From contig VBHA01000076.1 of NCBI GenBank assembly GCA_005889495.1, positions 1 to 50,830 on the forward strand: 50,830 nt of DNA, given 5' to 3'. How positions within the stretch are numbered: position 1 is the stretch's first letter; each line of letters opens with the position of its first letter. Origin of the DNA: Chloroflexota bacterium. Lineage in GTDB: Bacteria > Chloroflexota > Dormibacteria > Dormibacterales > Dormibacteraceae. Shown here piece by piece: positions 8,584-16,562 of this stretch. A model generated the notes under the pieces. It ran no database searches, was not told where the DNA came from, and saw only the letters and a program-made list of their open reading frames with translations. The translations under genes and the position numbers were made by a program.

Positions 8584-11021
8584 TTCCGTCTCCTGATCAG
8601 CCGGGTCGCGAGCAGCGGGACGAACAGCGCCAGGCCGGCGGAACCGAGGAGTCCCTCGGGGACGACGATGCTCGGTGGCACCAGACCGGTGTTCGCCGTC
8701 CCGGCCGTGCCGTCGTACAGCATCGACGGCTTGCCGCCGGTGTTGTGGGTCAGGGTGACCGACAGGCACAGCGAGCCGCCGGGCGGAATCACCAGCGGCA
8801 GCTGGCTCGCGCTCGTGCTCACGGTCACCGGGCTCGTGGTGTTGGCCGTGTTACCGCCATAGGTCGTCGACCATGTGCTTCCCACGTTCGGGATGATCGC
8901 GACGAAGCCCGCGCAGCTTGCCGTGGCGGAGACGCCGGAAGTGATGCTGACCGAGTCGCTGGTGGCACCCGAGCCGCCCGACCAGTACATCGTGAAGGTC
9001 CATACCCCGGCCGCGACCGTCTGCGCCGGCAGCCCGGTCCACGCCCAGGTGGTGGTGACGCCCCCCGCCGCCGACTGGATCGCGCAGGGCGTTGCCCGGG
9101 TGCCGACGTTCGCGTCCATGGTGCTCGCGGTGCAGCCGGGCGCGGTGCCGGTGCCGTGGAGGTAGAGGGGGTTCCCCGCGGCGCTGACCGTCGGTGCGTG
9201 GGTCGAGGCCGCGGCGAGAGCGCCGAAGATCAGCGCCAGCAAGCCGATCGCCATCCACCCGAGCCAGCGCCTGCGCAACGGTGAGCGCCGGGCGGGCGAG
9301 GCGGCCACGGGGGTGGTCGGAGGTACCCAGAGCTGTTGTCCGGCGCTGCGCCTGCCCCCGAGCCACCTGCGGAGCATGTACAGCCGCCGGAGGTGGCGCA
9401 CGTTGTCCGTGACCCGTCCCGTCTTCGGGGTGCGAAACCATGGACCTTCGTCCTTGCTGATCAGGCCCTTCAGCGCCGCCCACGCCTGGAAGGGGACGAG
9501 CGCGAACGAAAGGACGACGGCGCCGAAGACTCCCTGCACGTCGCGGGCCGGCGCCTCTTCGAGGATCAACCCGCCGAGGTTCATCAGGGGCAGCGCGAAT
9601 ATGTTCGAGAAGAGGAGCGACCATCCGAGCAGCGCGGTCCATCCCGGCACGTGGGTCTGGAACACGACCTCGGAGACGAGCCAGCTGATGGAGCCGACCA
9701 GGAACAGCCCGGCCTGCAGGTAGTAGGTCGAGTCGTAGAGGAACTCGAGCTTCTCGAGCGGGGTGACGTGGGGCGACCGCATGATGGCCAAGAACCATTT
9801 GCGGACGTTGTAGGTGTGGCCCTCCGCCCAACGCATGCGCTGTCGGGCCAGCCGGGCGAACGTGCTGACGCACTCCGCCGGCGTCTCGGCCCATGGCGTG
9901 TAGACCACCTTGTACCCGCGGGCGTAGAGCTTGAGGGTCAGCTCCCAGTCCTCGGTGATGCTGGTCCCCCACCCCACCTCACGCAGCACGTCGGCCCGGA
10001 TCATGTAGGCGGTGCCGGCGATCATCTTCAAGGAGCCGATGGCGTCCTGGAAGGGGCGCTCGATCATGTAGCTGCCGGCGTACTCGGCCCGCACCGCCTC
10101 GGTGAGCCAGCTCTCCGACTTGTTCAGGACATGCCACTGATAGCTCTGCACCGCCGCGACCTCCGCGCGCCGCCTGACCTGGCCTGGCTCGGACGGCGGG
10201 TCCTCCCCTCCGGCAGGGCCGGAAGGGCTACGGCCGAACGCCGCCTCGAAGCGCCTGCTCGCAGTGCCGTCGCTCACGCGGTAGAAGTGAGGGAGCAAGC
10301 GCTCGATCGAGTCGGGGAACGGCACCGAGTCGGCGTCGAAGACGACGACATACTCCGTGCGCGGGTCCATGACCTTGAGCGCCTCGCGCAGCGCCCCGCC
10401 CTTGTAGCCGGCGCGCGATTGGCGGTGGATGATCTTGAGGCGCGGCCACGCCGCCCATCGCTGCAGGATCTGGTCTGACTCGTCGGTCGAGTCGTCGACC
10501 ATCACGACCTCGTACTCGGGGTACTCCAGCTGGGAGAGCGCCGTCAGCAGGCGCTCGATCACGCGCTTCTCGTTGTAGGCGGCGACGTGGACGGACACGA
10601 AGGGGTGATAGCCCAGGTCGATGTGGTAACCGTTGCCGTTGCCGTTGCCGTTGATGCGCTGGCTGCCGTTGGTGTCGGCCTTGGGGTGCCCGTTGGCGTT
10701 GCGCGGCCCGGCGCCGACGAGCGTGGTCAGCAGGACCATCGCCGTGCTCAGGTAGTACTTGATCGCGTAAGCGAAGAAGATGGCGCCGAGAAAGAGCCCG
10801 GCGAACGCCAGGCCGTAGGCCAGCCAATCCGCGCCGCTGCGGATCTTCGACTGCTGGACGAGCTCGACAAAGCCGTGCGCGATGGCGACCATGGGGATCG
10901 CCCCGACGACGAACGCGGCGACGAGGACGCCGTTGAGGGCAACGCTCCAGCTGAGGCTGCCGAGACCGCGTTCCGCCCGCGGTCCCCGGTGGTGAGCCGG
11001 ATCTTCTCCCTGAGCGCTCAC
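8580..11021 (-). CDS. Processive GT2 membrane glycosyltransferase with extracytoplasmic domain and C-terminal VPEG-type sorting signal
   Basis: The 813-residue protein begins with two TM segments (about 26-48 and 68-102) and a low-complexity NGNGNGNG linker. A GT2 domain follows with VDDSTD (176-180), DADS (229-232), TED (356-358) and the processive-type QRMRW (394-398), then further TM helices (430-520). After a basic stretch there is another TM (587-606), an Ala/Thr/Ser/Gly-rich ectodomain with several Cys (616-784), and a tripartite end: VPEG (787-790), a hydrophobic segment (791-809) and RRRK. The N-terminal half should polymerise a polysaccharide from nucleotide sugars. The tail looks like an exosortase target, and the exosortase is the next gene. 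GTG 11021 overlaps the regulator stop. Confidence 0.88.
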   Translation of the reverse strand: MSAQGEDPAHHRGPRAERGLGSLSWSVALNGVLVAAFVVGAIPMVAIAHGFVELVQQSKIRSGADWLAYGLAFAGLFLGAIFFAYAIKYYLSTAMVLLTTLVGAGPRNANGHPKADTNGSQRINGNGNGNGYHIDLGYHPFVSVHVAAYNEKRVIERLLTALSQLEYPEYEVVMVDDSTDESDQILQRWAAWPRLKIIHRQSRAGYKGGALREALKVMDPRTEYVVVFDADSVPFPDSIERLLPHFYRVSDGTASRRFEAAFGRSPSGPAGGEDPPSEPGQVRRRAEVAAVQSYQWHVLNKSESWLTEAVRAEYAGSYMIERPFQDAIGSLKMIAGTAYMIRADVLREVGWGTSITEDWELTLKLYARGYKVVYTPWAETPAECVSTFARLARQRMRWAEGHTYNVRKWFLAIMRSPHVTPLEKLEFLYDSTYYLQAGLFLVGSISWLVSEVVFQTHVPGWTALLGWSLLFSNIFALPLMNLGGLILEEAPARDVQGVFGAVVLSFALVPFQAWAALKGLISKDEGPWFRTPKTGRVTDNVRHLRRLYMLRRWLGGRRSAGQQLWVPPTTPVAASPARRSPLRRRWLGWMAIGLLALIFGALAAASTHAPTVSAAGNPLYLHGTGTAPGCTASTMDANVGTRATPCAIQSAAGGVTTTWAWTGLPAQTVAAGVWTFTMYWSGGSGATSDSVSITSGVSATASCAGFVAIIPNVGSTWSTTYGGNTANTTSPVTVSTSASQLPLVIPPGGSLCLSVTLTHNTGGKPSMLYDGTAGTANTGLVPPSIVVPEGLLGSAGLALFVPLLATRLIRRRK

Positions 11022-11374
11022 CGTGAGTCTTCGAAGAAGAGCGCGGCGCTGAGCTCGGCGCTGTCGAACCGGCGGTGTCCGCCGGGTGTGGTGAGGGTGG
11101 GCTGGAGCCGGCCGCGGCGGACCGCGCGGTTCAAGGTCGGCTGGCTGACGCCGAGGAGGCGCGCCGCCTCACCCGTGCTGATCAGCCTGGCGCCCTCCGG
11201 CTCATCCTGGAGCGAGCTGGCGTAAACCTCGACGTCGGCCTCGCTGAACCGGCGGTGGCCGCCGGGCGTGACGAGCGCGGCGCGAAGCACACCACGCGCC
11301 ACCGCGCGGGCCACGGTCGCCTGGCTCACGCCCAGGCGGGCTGCTACATCCCTCGAACTGATCAATCTTTGCAA
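11018..11374 (-). CDS. Tandem MerR/BldC-type helix-turn-helix regulator
   Basis: The 118-residue protein is two copies of one DNA-binding unit. Repeat 1 (about residues 4-51) has SSRDVAARLGVSQATV and ends in VTPGGHRRFSEADVEVY. Repeat 2 (about 63-111) has STGEAARLLGVSQPTL and ends in TTPGGHRRFDSAEL. Each is a winged HTH of the MerR/excisionase/BldC class with the typical TPGGHRRF wing, and there is no effector domain. A single chain with two such domains could bind direct repeats without dimerising. TTG at 11374 is the only start, since a TAG lies in frame 15 bases upstream. As first gene of the exosortase operon, coupled by GTGA to the GT2, it probably controls that operon. Confidence 0.8.
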   Translation of the reverse strand: MQRLISSRDVAARLGVSQATVARAVARGVLRAALVTPGGHRRFSEADVEVYASSLQDEPEGARLISTGEAARLLGVSQPTLNRAVRRGRLQPTLTTPGGHRRFDSAELSAALFFEDSR

Positions 11375-11399
11375 GGCGTTGTGCTGGAACTAACGAACC

Positions 11400-11659
11400 C
11401 TAATCAAAAAGCAGTCGGAGTTCAGCCCACTATCTAAAGTCGGGCCTTGGGTTTCCAAGAGTGGGGCAGGCACTTTGTCGTTGAAAATGCGCAAAGATCG
11501 ACGGGCTCGTCCTTAGATTTCGTGCCAAACTTTTCAATGCGCCAGTGCGGCGCGTGGGCCTTCAGAAAGGAAAAAGGACCTCATCCTCACTTAGAACCTC
11601 ACCCCCCGCAGCCAAGCTCGGAGCCGGTGTCGAGAAATCGCCCGGCCCGAGCCTTTTTT
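11400..11659 (+). ncRNA. Candidate structured non-coding RNA in the 283-bp gap, exact 5' end unknown
   Basis: The gap 11375-11657 is visibly richer in A and T than its surroundings and holds no convincing gene. On the plus strand it has a series of small hairpins (CTTGG-GTTT-CCAAG at about 11447-11460, GCGCC-AGTGC-GGCGC near 11540-11556, CCTT-CAGA-AAGG near 11560-11572) and ends in a strong intrinsic terminator at 11616-11659. No plus-strand gene lies upstream that would need that terminator, so a short independent RNA is the simplest reading. It matches no RNA family I recognise. The 5' boundary given is a guess. Confidence 0.3.
11616..11659 (+). terminator. Rho-independent terminator facing the plus strand
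   Basis: GCTCGG (11616-11621) pairs with CCGAGC (11647-11652). After one bulged A, GCCGG (11623-11627) pairs with CCGGC (11642-11646). An inner CGA/TCG closes a GAAA tetraloop (11634-11637). One C and six T follow (11654-11659), overlapping the minus-strand rmlD stop. On the minus strand no T-run follows the stem. Confidence 0.7.
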
Positions 11660-12464
11660 ATGGGTTCAACAGTTCGTGCAGGGCCTCGCGCCATGGCCGC
11701 AGGGGCCGAAAGCGGGTGGAGGCGAGGCAGCCGTTGAGGGGACGCCTCGCCGCCGCCGGGTAGCCCGACTTCGGCACCGATTCGACCTCGACCTCTGCGC
11801 CGGTCTCGGCCAGGACGGCGCGGGCGAGCTCGTCCCAGCCACAGCACCCTTCGGCCACGGCGTGGACGATGCCGGCAATCCCCTGCTCCGCAAGCTCCAC
11901 CGCCGCACCGGCGAGGTCTTCGGCGGAAGTCGGGTTGACGCGCTGGTCGGAGACGACTCGCAGCGCTTCGCCCGCTCGCGCCCGCGCCAGGATGCGCATC
12001 GGGAAGCTCTGCGGTCCGCCGTAGACGGCCGCAGTCCGCACCACCAGGACGTGCCCGCCGGCGTGGAGCACGCCCTGCTCGCCGGCCAGCTTCGTGCTGC
12101 CGTAGACCGAAAGCGGGATGGCTTCGTCGGCTTCGGTGTACGGCTCGACGCTATTGCCGTCGAACACGAAGTTCGTCGAGAAATGGACCAGCGACGCTCC
12201 GGTGCGCCGGCATGCGACCGCGATGTTCTTCGGCCCGTGGGCGTTGACCGCGAAGGCAAGGTCACGCTCGACTTCCGCGCGGTCGACAGCGTTGTAGGCC
12301 GCGCAGTTGAACACGACGTCGGGGCGGCGCGCGTCGATCAATGAGGAGACGGCGCCGGCGTCCGTGATCGAAAGTTGGGCGTGAGGCACGGCGGTTTCTG
12401 TCCCGAGCAGCCGGACCAGCTGCGTGCCGAGCTGGCCGCCCGCGCCCAGCACGAGGGCTTTCAA
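11658..12464 (-). CDS. rmlD: dTDP-4-dehydrorhamnose reductase family protein (RmlD-like)
   Basis: The 268-residue short-chain dehydrogenase probably reduces dTDP-4-keto-rhamnose, the last step to dTDP-rhamnose for surface glycans. The nucleotide-binding motif is GAGGQLGTQL near the N-terminus. VVFNCAAYNAVDRAE is the typical RmlD signature, followed by VHFSTNFVFDG and the catalytic Tyr/Lys in SVYGSTKLAGE. The family is usually 280-300 residues, so this copy is a little short. TTG at 12464 overlaps the stop of the upstream c-di-GMP gene (TTGA). Neither rmlA, rmlB nor rmlC is in the window, so assignment to rhamnose rather than a related sugar is probable, not certain. Confidence 0.8.
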   Translation of the reverse strand: MKALVLGAGGQLGTQLVRLLGTETAVPHAQLSITDAGAVSSLIDARRPDVVFNCAAYNAVDRAEVERDLAFAVNAHGPKNIAVACRRTGASLVHFSTNFVFDGNSVEPYTEADEAIPLSVYGSTKLAGEQGVLHAGGHVLVVRTAAVYGGPQSFPMRILARARAGEALRVVSDQRVNPTSAEDLAGAAVELAEQGIAGIVHAVAEGCCGWDELARAVLAETGAEVEVESVPKSGYPAAARRPLNGCLASTRFRPLRPWREALHELLNP

Positions 12465-15400
12465 ACCGACTGGGTCAGCGTTTCCGGCGGTATCTGGAGG
12501 ATGCCGGCCTGCTGCCGGAGGAACGCGGTGATCTCCTTCTCCTCGACGGGCCTACCGACCAGAAATCCCTGCGCGGCGTCGCAGCCCGCCTCCACCAGCA
12601 CGGTCTCGGCGAGCCGGTCCTGCAGTCCCTCGGCGACCACACGCAACCCCAGGTTGTGGCCCAGCCCCACCGCCGAGCGGACGATCGCGCCCGAGTCGGG
12701 GTCCGTGGCCAGCGCCGACACGAACGAGCGGTCGATCTTGATCTCGTGCACGGGCAGGCGCATCAGATAAAGGAGAGAGGAGTAACCGGTCCCGAAGTCG
12801 TCAAGCGCGATGCGGACCCCGATCTCGTGCAGGCGGTGCAGCGCCCTGGCCGCGGCCGCGGCCATCGCGACTCCTTCGGTGATCTCGAGGGTCAGCCGGG
12901 TCGGCTCGACTTTGAAGTTGCCGAGCGCGCGGGCGACCATCTCCTCGAGCGAGTGGTCTTCGATGTTGCGTGGGGAGACGTTCAAAGAGACGCTGACATC
13001 GATGCCCTCGGCCTGCCACCGGCACAGCTGCTCCAGCGCCGTGTCGATCACCCAGGCGGTGAGCGGGTGGATGATCCCGGTCTCCTCCGCCATCGGGATG
13101 AAGCGGTCGGGCGGCATCAGGCCCTCCCGCGGATGGTTCCAGCGGATCAGCGCCTCGACCACTCGGACCGCGCCGGTGGCGAGCGTGACCTGCGGCTGGT
13201 AGTGCAGCACGAGCTCGCCCTGCGGGATCGACCTGCGCAGCTCGCCGGCGAGGCCGGAGCGCCGTAGAGTCTGCGTCTCGTGCTCGGGCTGATATAGCGC
13301 GAATCCGCCACCGGAGCGCTTGGCCACGTACATGGCGACGTCGGCGCGCCGGAGCAGCGTGCTCGGATCGTCTCCATGCACCGGATACAGCGCAATCCCG
13401 ATCGACGCGCCTGTCTCCACCATCTGGTCGCCGATCGCAAACGGCCCCTCGAGCGAGGCGAGGATCTTCTTGGCGGTCCCGAGCACGTCCTCCGGGTGCC
13501 TCGCGTCGGTTGTCAGGACGGCAAACTCGTCGCCGCCCAGGCGCGCGATGGTGTCGGTCGCGCGCAGGACGCCCCGCAGACGGGCGGTGACCTCCTGCAG
13601 AAGGCTGTCGCCGCGGTCGTGTCCGAGAGCGTCGTTGATGTCTTTGAACCGGTCGAGGTCGAGCAGCAGCACGCCGAACATCTTCTGGTTGCGCCGCGCC
13701 GCCAGCAGCGCCTGGCGCAGGCGGTCGCCGAAAAGGCTGCGGTTCGGCAGCCCGGTCAGCGCGTCGTGGAGGGCCTGGTACTCCAGCGCGTCGGTGTGGG
13801 CCTTCCGCTCCGAGATGTCGCGCAGGGTCGCGATGAAGAGATGTCGCGCGCCGACCTGCATCGAGCTGACGACGAACTCGAGTGGAAAGAGGCTGCCGTT
13901 CTTCCGCTTGCCCATCGTCTCGTGAGAGCCGCTGACGGGGATATCCACCGACAGCCGGCGCTGCAGGTAGTTGTCGAACGCGCTCCGGTGCGTGGTCGCG
14001 ATCAGGATGCTCGCCTGCTCGCCGATGAGCTCGTGGTCGGAGTAGCCGAAGAGCTTGCCGACCGCGGGGTTGGCGGAATCGATGATGCCTGCCTGGTCGA
14101 TCGTGGCGAGACCGTCGGAGACGTTGTCCAGCACGGAGCGCATCCGCTTCTCGCTTTCCTGCAGCGCGACCTCGGCGCGCTTCCGCTCGACGAACTCGCC
14201 GATCTGCGACCCGACGTCGTTCATGACCGCGACCAGGCCGTCGTCCAGGTCGCGCGCGGCCCATGTGTGGAGCGAGATCATGCCGACGACTCGGCGGCCG
14301 CTGCGCACGGGAAACCCGACGATGCCGTGCAGCCCCGACGCGACCGCCGCCGCGGCGCGCGGCGATGTGTCGCCGGCGAGGTCGGGCATGGCCATGGGCT
14401 TGCCCGCCTCCCACACCTTTCCGGCCAGGCCCTCTCCGCGCCTGTAGGCATGGCCGGCGGCAGTCGCCTCGAACGCGGTCGTGTCCCGCCCAGGTCGCTT
14501 CCACGACGTGACGAAGTGCATGGCTTCGCGGTCGAGGTCCACCTCCCAGTACTCGGCGAGCTCCCAGTCGAGCGCGCGGCAAAGGCCCTCGAGCACGCCC
14601 GGAGCCGCCTTCTGCCAGCCAGGCGACGTCACCAGCGCCTGGGTCACCGCAAACCTCGCCGCCTGCAGGACCTCGGCGCGCTTGCGGTCGCGGATGTCGA
14701 CGGTGACCGTCTGGAAATAGCCCGGTCGCTGGTCGGCTCCACGCACCAGGCGCATCGTCAGGTCGACCCACACGTGCTCGCCGTCCTTCCGCGTGTAGCG
14801 CTTCTCGATGCGGCGCCCCTCGTCCTCGCCGGCGAGCATCGAGTGCATCGCCTCCTGCAAGGCCACGACGTCGTCGGGATGGGTGATGTCGAGCAGCGAC
14901 AGGGTGCGGAGCTCCGTCTCGCTGTAACCGACCAGCTCGCAGAACGCCGCGTTCACCGTCGTGATGTGGCCGTCCAGGCTGGCGAACGCCATGCCGGCCT
15001 GGGCCTGCTGGAAAAGGGTTCGGAACCTCGTCTCGGTCTCGTGCTCGGCGGCCTCGGCCCGCAGCTTCGCGCTGATGTCGCTGACCAGCGTGAGCAGCTG
15101 GTCCGGCCGTGTCGCGACGCGGTGGATGGCGACGTCGACTTCCACCCGCCGGCCGGCCTTGTCGATGATCGCGGAACGGTACCGGGGCGGCGCGTCGCCG
15201 CCCGACAGCCGCCGGGTCAGGTTGGCGGCCAGCAGGTCCCTGTCTTCTGGAGGGGCCAGGTCGATCAGGGACGGCAGCGCCGTCAGCTCTTCGCGCGTGT
15301 ACCCCGTGAGCTGGACGTAGGCGTCGTTGCCGACGACGAAGCGGCCGTTTTCTGTGATCACAAGGCCTTCGCCAAGGTCGCTGAGGGTCGCCAGGAGCGT

Positions 15401-16024
15401 GCTCTGCCGCTCGACCTGGATGCCGAGGTCGCGCTCGATCGTCCGGCTGGTGAGGAAGGCCAGGATCCCGAGCCCGACCAGGATCAGCGTCCAGATCGCG
15501 ACCGCCGTGATCGAGACCATCAGCTGTGTGACCGAGTAAAGCCAGAGGAGCCCCAGCGCGACGATGGCGACCGCGAATACGTAGCCAAAGCTGCGAGAAC
15601 GGAGCCCGACGTCGAACTGGAGGAACACGGCCGCGAAGCTGATCGCCGCAAACGGGGGCAGGTCGTCGCCCAGCCAGCGCCCGGCCACAGCGAAAACCAG
15701 GACGGCGAGGGTCGCGGCGGCGGCCATGATCGGGATCTGCACGGCCAGCCGGGAGGCGTACCTGGACGCGCGCGCGGCCACGGCGAAGGCACCGAGGACG
15801 ACGCCCAGGCCGATCAGCAGCGCCTCTTCTCGGAGGATGTCCTGGGGCAGGTGCGCCTGCCACAGCCGGTAGGTGACACCGCCTATGACAGCGGCCACCG
15901 CGAGGCCATTGACGAGGGGCAGGGTCCAGCGGCGCGCCGGCCGGGGAAGCCCGACCGCCGCCCATGCGGCCCCGAACAGAGGGTCGGCCGCGGCTCCAGG
16001 GGACAAGCTCAGCTGTTCAGCCAA
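12461..16024 (-). CDS. Membrane-bound PAS-PAS-GAF-PAS-GGDEF-EAL c-di-GMP turnover protein
   Basis: The 1187-residue protein has six or seven TM helices (about 33-205), a PAS domain (215-325), a second PAS (335-455, with RDRKRAE at its end), a GAF domain (465-615), a third PAS (625-750), GGDEF (755-915) and EAL (930-1180). The GGDEF motif is intact (RLGGDEFAVL, about 826-835) and so is the EAL motif (VEALIRWNHP, about 955) with DDFGTGYSS, so both cyclase and phosphodiesterase activity are possible. The start is TTG 16024, preceded at 8 bases by TATCGT, with no Shine-Dalgarno sequence. Upstream of and coupled to rmlD, it likely links an input signal to exopolysaccharide output. Confidence 0.93.
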   Translation of the reverse strand: MAEQLSLSPGAAADPLFGAAWAAVGLPRPARRWTLPLVNGLAVAAVIGGVTYRLWQAHLPQDILREEALLIGLGVVLGAFAVAARASRYASRLAVQIPIMAAAATLAVLVFAVAGRWLGDDLPPFAAISFAAVFLQFDVGLRSRSFGYVFAVAIVALGLLWLYSVTQLMVSITAVAIWTLILVGLGILAFLTSRTIERDLGIQVERQSTLLATLSDLGEGLVITENGRFVVGNDAYVQLTGYTREELTALPSLIDLAPPEDRDLLAANLTRRLSGGDAPPRYRSAIIDKAGRRVEVDVAIHRVATRPDQLLTLVSDISAKLRAEAAEHETETRFRTLFQQAQAGMAFASLDGHITTVNAAFCELVGYSETELRTLSLLDITHPDDVVALQEAMHSMLAGEDEGRRIEKRYTRKDGEHVWVDLTMRLVRGADQRPGYFQTVTVDIRDRKRAEVLQAARFAVTQALVTSPGWQKAAPGVLEGLCRALDWELAEYWEVDLDREAMHFVTSWKRPGRDTTAFEATAAGHAYRRGEGLAGKVWEAGKPMAMPDLAGDTSPRAAAAVASGLHGIVGFPVRSGRRVVGMISLHTWAARDLDDGLVAVMNDVGSQIGEFVERKRAEVALQESEKRMRSVLDNVSDGLATIDQAGIIDSANPAVGKLFGYSDHELIGEQASILIATTHRSAFDNYLQRRLSVDIPVSGSHETMGKRKNGSLFPLEFVVSSMQVGARHLFIATLRDISERKAHTDALEYQALHDALTGLPNRSLFGDRLRQALLAARRNQKMFGVLLLDLDRFKDINDALGHDRGDSLLQEVTARLRGVLRATDTIARLGGDEFAVLTTDARHPEDVLGTAKKILASLEGPFAIGDQMVETGASIGIALYPVHGDDPSTLLRRADVAMYVAKRSGGGFALYQPEHETQTLRRSGLAGELRRSIPQGELVLHYQPQVTLATGAVRVVEALIRWNHPREGLMPPDRFIPMAEETGIIHPLTAWVIDTALEQLCRWQAEGIDVSVSLNVSPRNIEDHSLEEMVARALGNFKVEPTRLTLEITEGVAMAAAAARALHRLHEIGVRIALDDFGTGYSSLLYLMRLPVHEIKIDRSFVSALATDPDSGAIVRSAVGLGHNLGLRVVAEGLQDRLAETVLVEAGCDAAQGFLVGRPVEEKEITAFLRQQAGILQIPPETLTQSV

Positions 16025-16032
16025 CGGGCTGA

Positions 16033-16038
16033 ACGATA
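16033..16038 (-). promoter_or_regulatory. Putative -10 element (TATCGT) for the GGDEF/EAL gene
   Basis: Read on the minus strand, TATCGT lies 8 bases before the TTG start at 16024. This is the TANNNT-to-start spacing seen at other gene heads here, consistent with a leaderless transcript. Confidence 0.4.
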
Positions 16039-16089
16039 GCGGCAGGGACCCGAATTTGAGTTCAGGTCTGACTTGGGCGCCCCCGGCGG

Positions 16090-16386
16090 TTACTTGCCGG
16101 TCTTGGTCTGCGGCCTCTGGGGCACCGTCCGCTTCAAGGGCGGGCGCCGGCCGGCGTGGAGAGGGTTGATCTTCTCCCCGTCACCGTCCTTGGCGGACCG
16201 CCGGCCCGCCGTGGCGTGGAGGGTGCGCAGCTTGGCCAGCCGCTCCTTCTTGGCCGCGAGGGCGGTCTTCAGGGCGTGGGAAAGCTGGGTGTCGTTCATG
16301 GGCACGACCCGGAGGCGTGCCTCAAGCTCGAGGACCTCGACTTCTGCTCGGGTGAGTTCTAGATCGATGGTTTTGGACACGTTCAT
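16090..16386 (-). CDS. Small charged helical protein, unknown function
   Basis: The product has about 98 residues. Its N-terminal half (TIDLELTRAEVEVLELEARL, then a second helix rich in Ala, Leu and Lys) looks alpha-helical and possibly coiled-coil. The C-terminal third is basic and proline-containing and probably disordered (RRPPLKRTVPQRPQTK). It has no signal peptide or TM segment. ATG 16386 is given; GTG 16380 is equally likely because AGAGAGG lies 6 bases before it as a ribosome site. I recognise no family. It stands alone between dnaJ and the c-di-GMP gene, both on the same strand. Confidence 0.55.
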   Translation of the reverse strand: MNVSKTIDLELTRAEVEVLELEARLRVVPMNDTQLSHALKTALAAKKERLAKLRTLHATAGRRSAKDGDGEKINPLHAGRRPPLKRTVPQRPQTKTGK

Positions 16387-16562
16387 CCTCTCTGTACCGA
16401 TCAAAGCTACTGAATCAGATAACTACCCCGCAAGTGGCTGGGTTATGCCACGGACAGGGTTGCGGCAGCTGTGCAATGCACTCCTGACGCGCAAAGCGCG
16501 CCGTCGGTGACCTCGAGAGTGAACGGCGATGCGCAGTGTATTTGCGCCCGGAGGGATTTCAG

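Noticed and set aside
10631-10660. A short tandem repeat of CCGTTG inside the GT2 gene
   Set aside because: It encodes the NGNGNGNG linker and is simple coding repetition, not a mobile or regulatory repeat.
11447-11737. A 96-codon open frame on the plus strand in the 283-bp gap
   Set aside because: It runs through the terminator and into rmlD antisense sequence, and lacks a ribosome site or family resemblance.
13376-16039. An 887-codon open frame on the plus strand
   Set aside because: It is exactly antisense to the PAS/GGDEF/EAL gene, has no recognisable motif and is Arg-, Gly- and Asp-rich, as expected for a GC-rich shadow frame.
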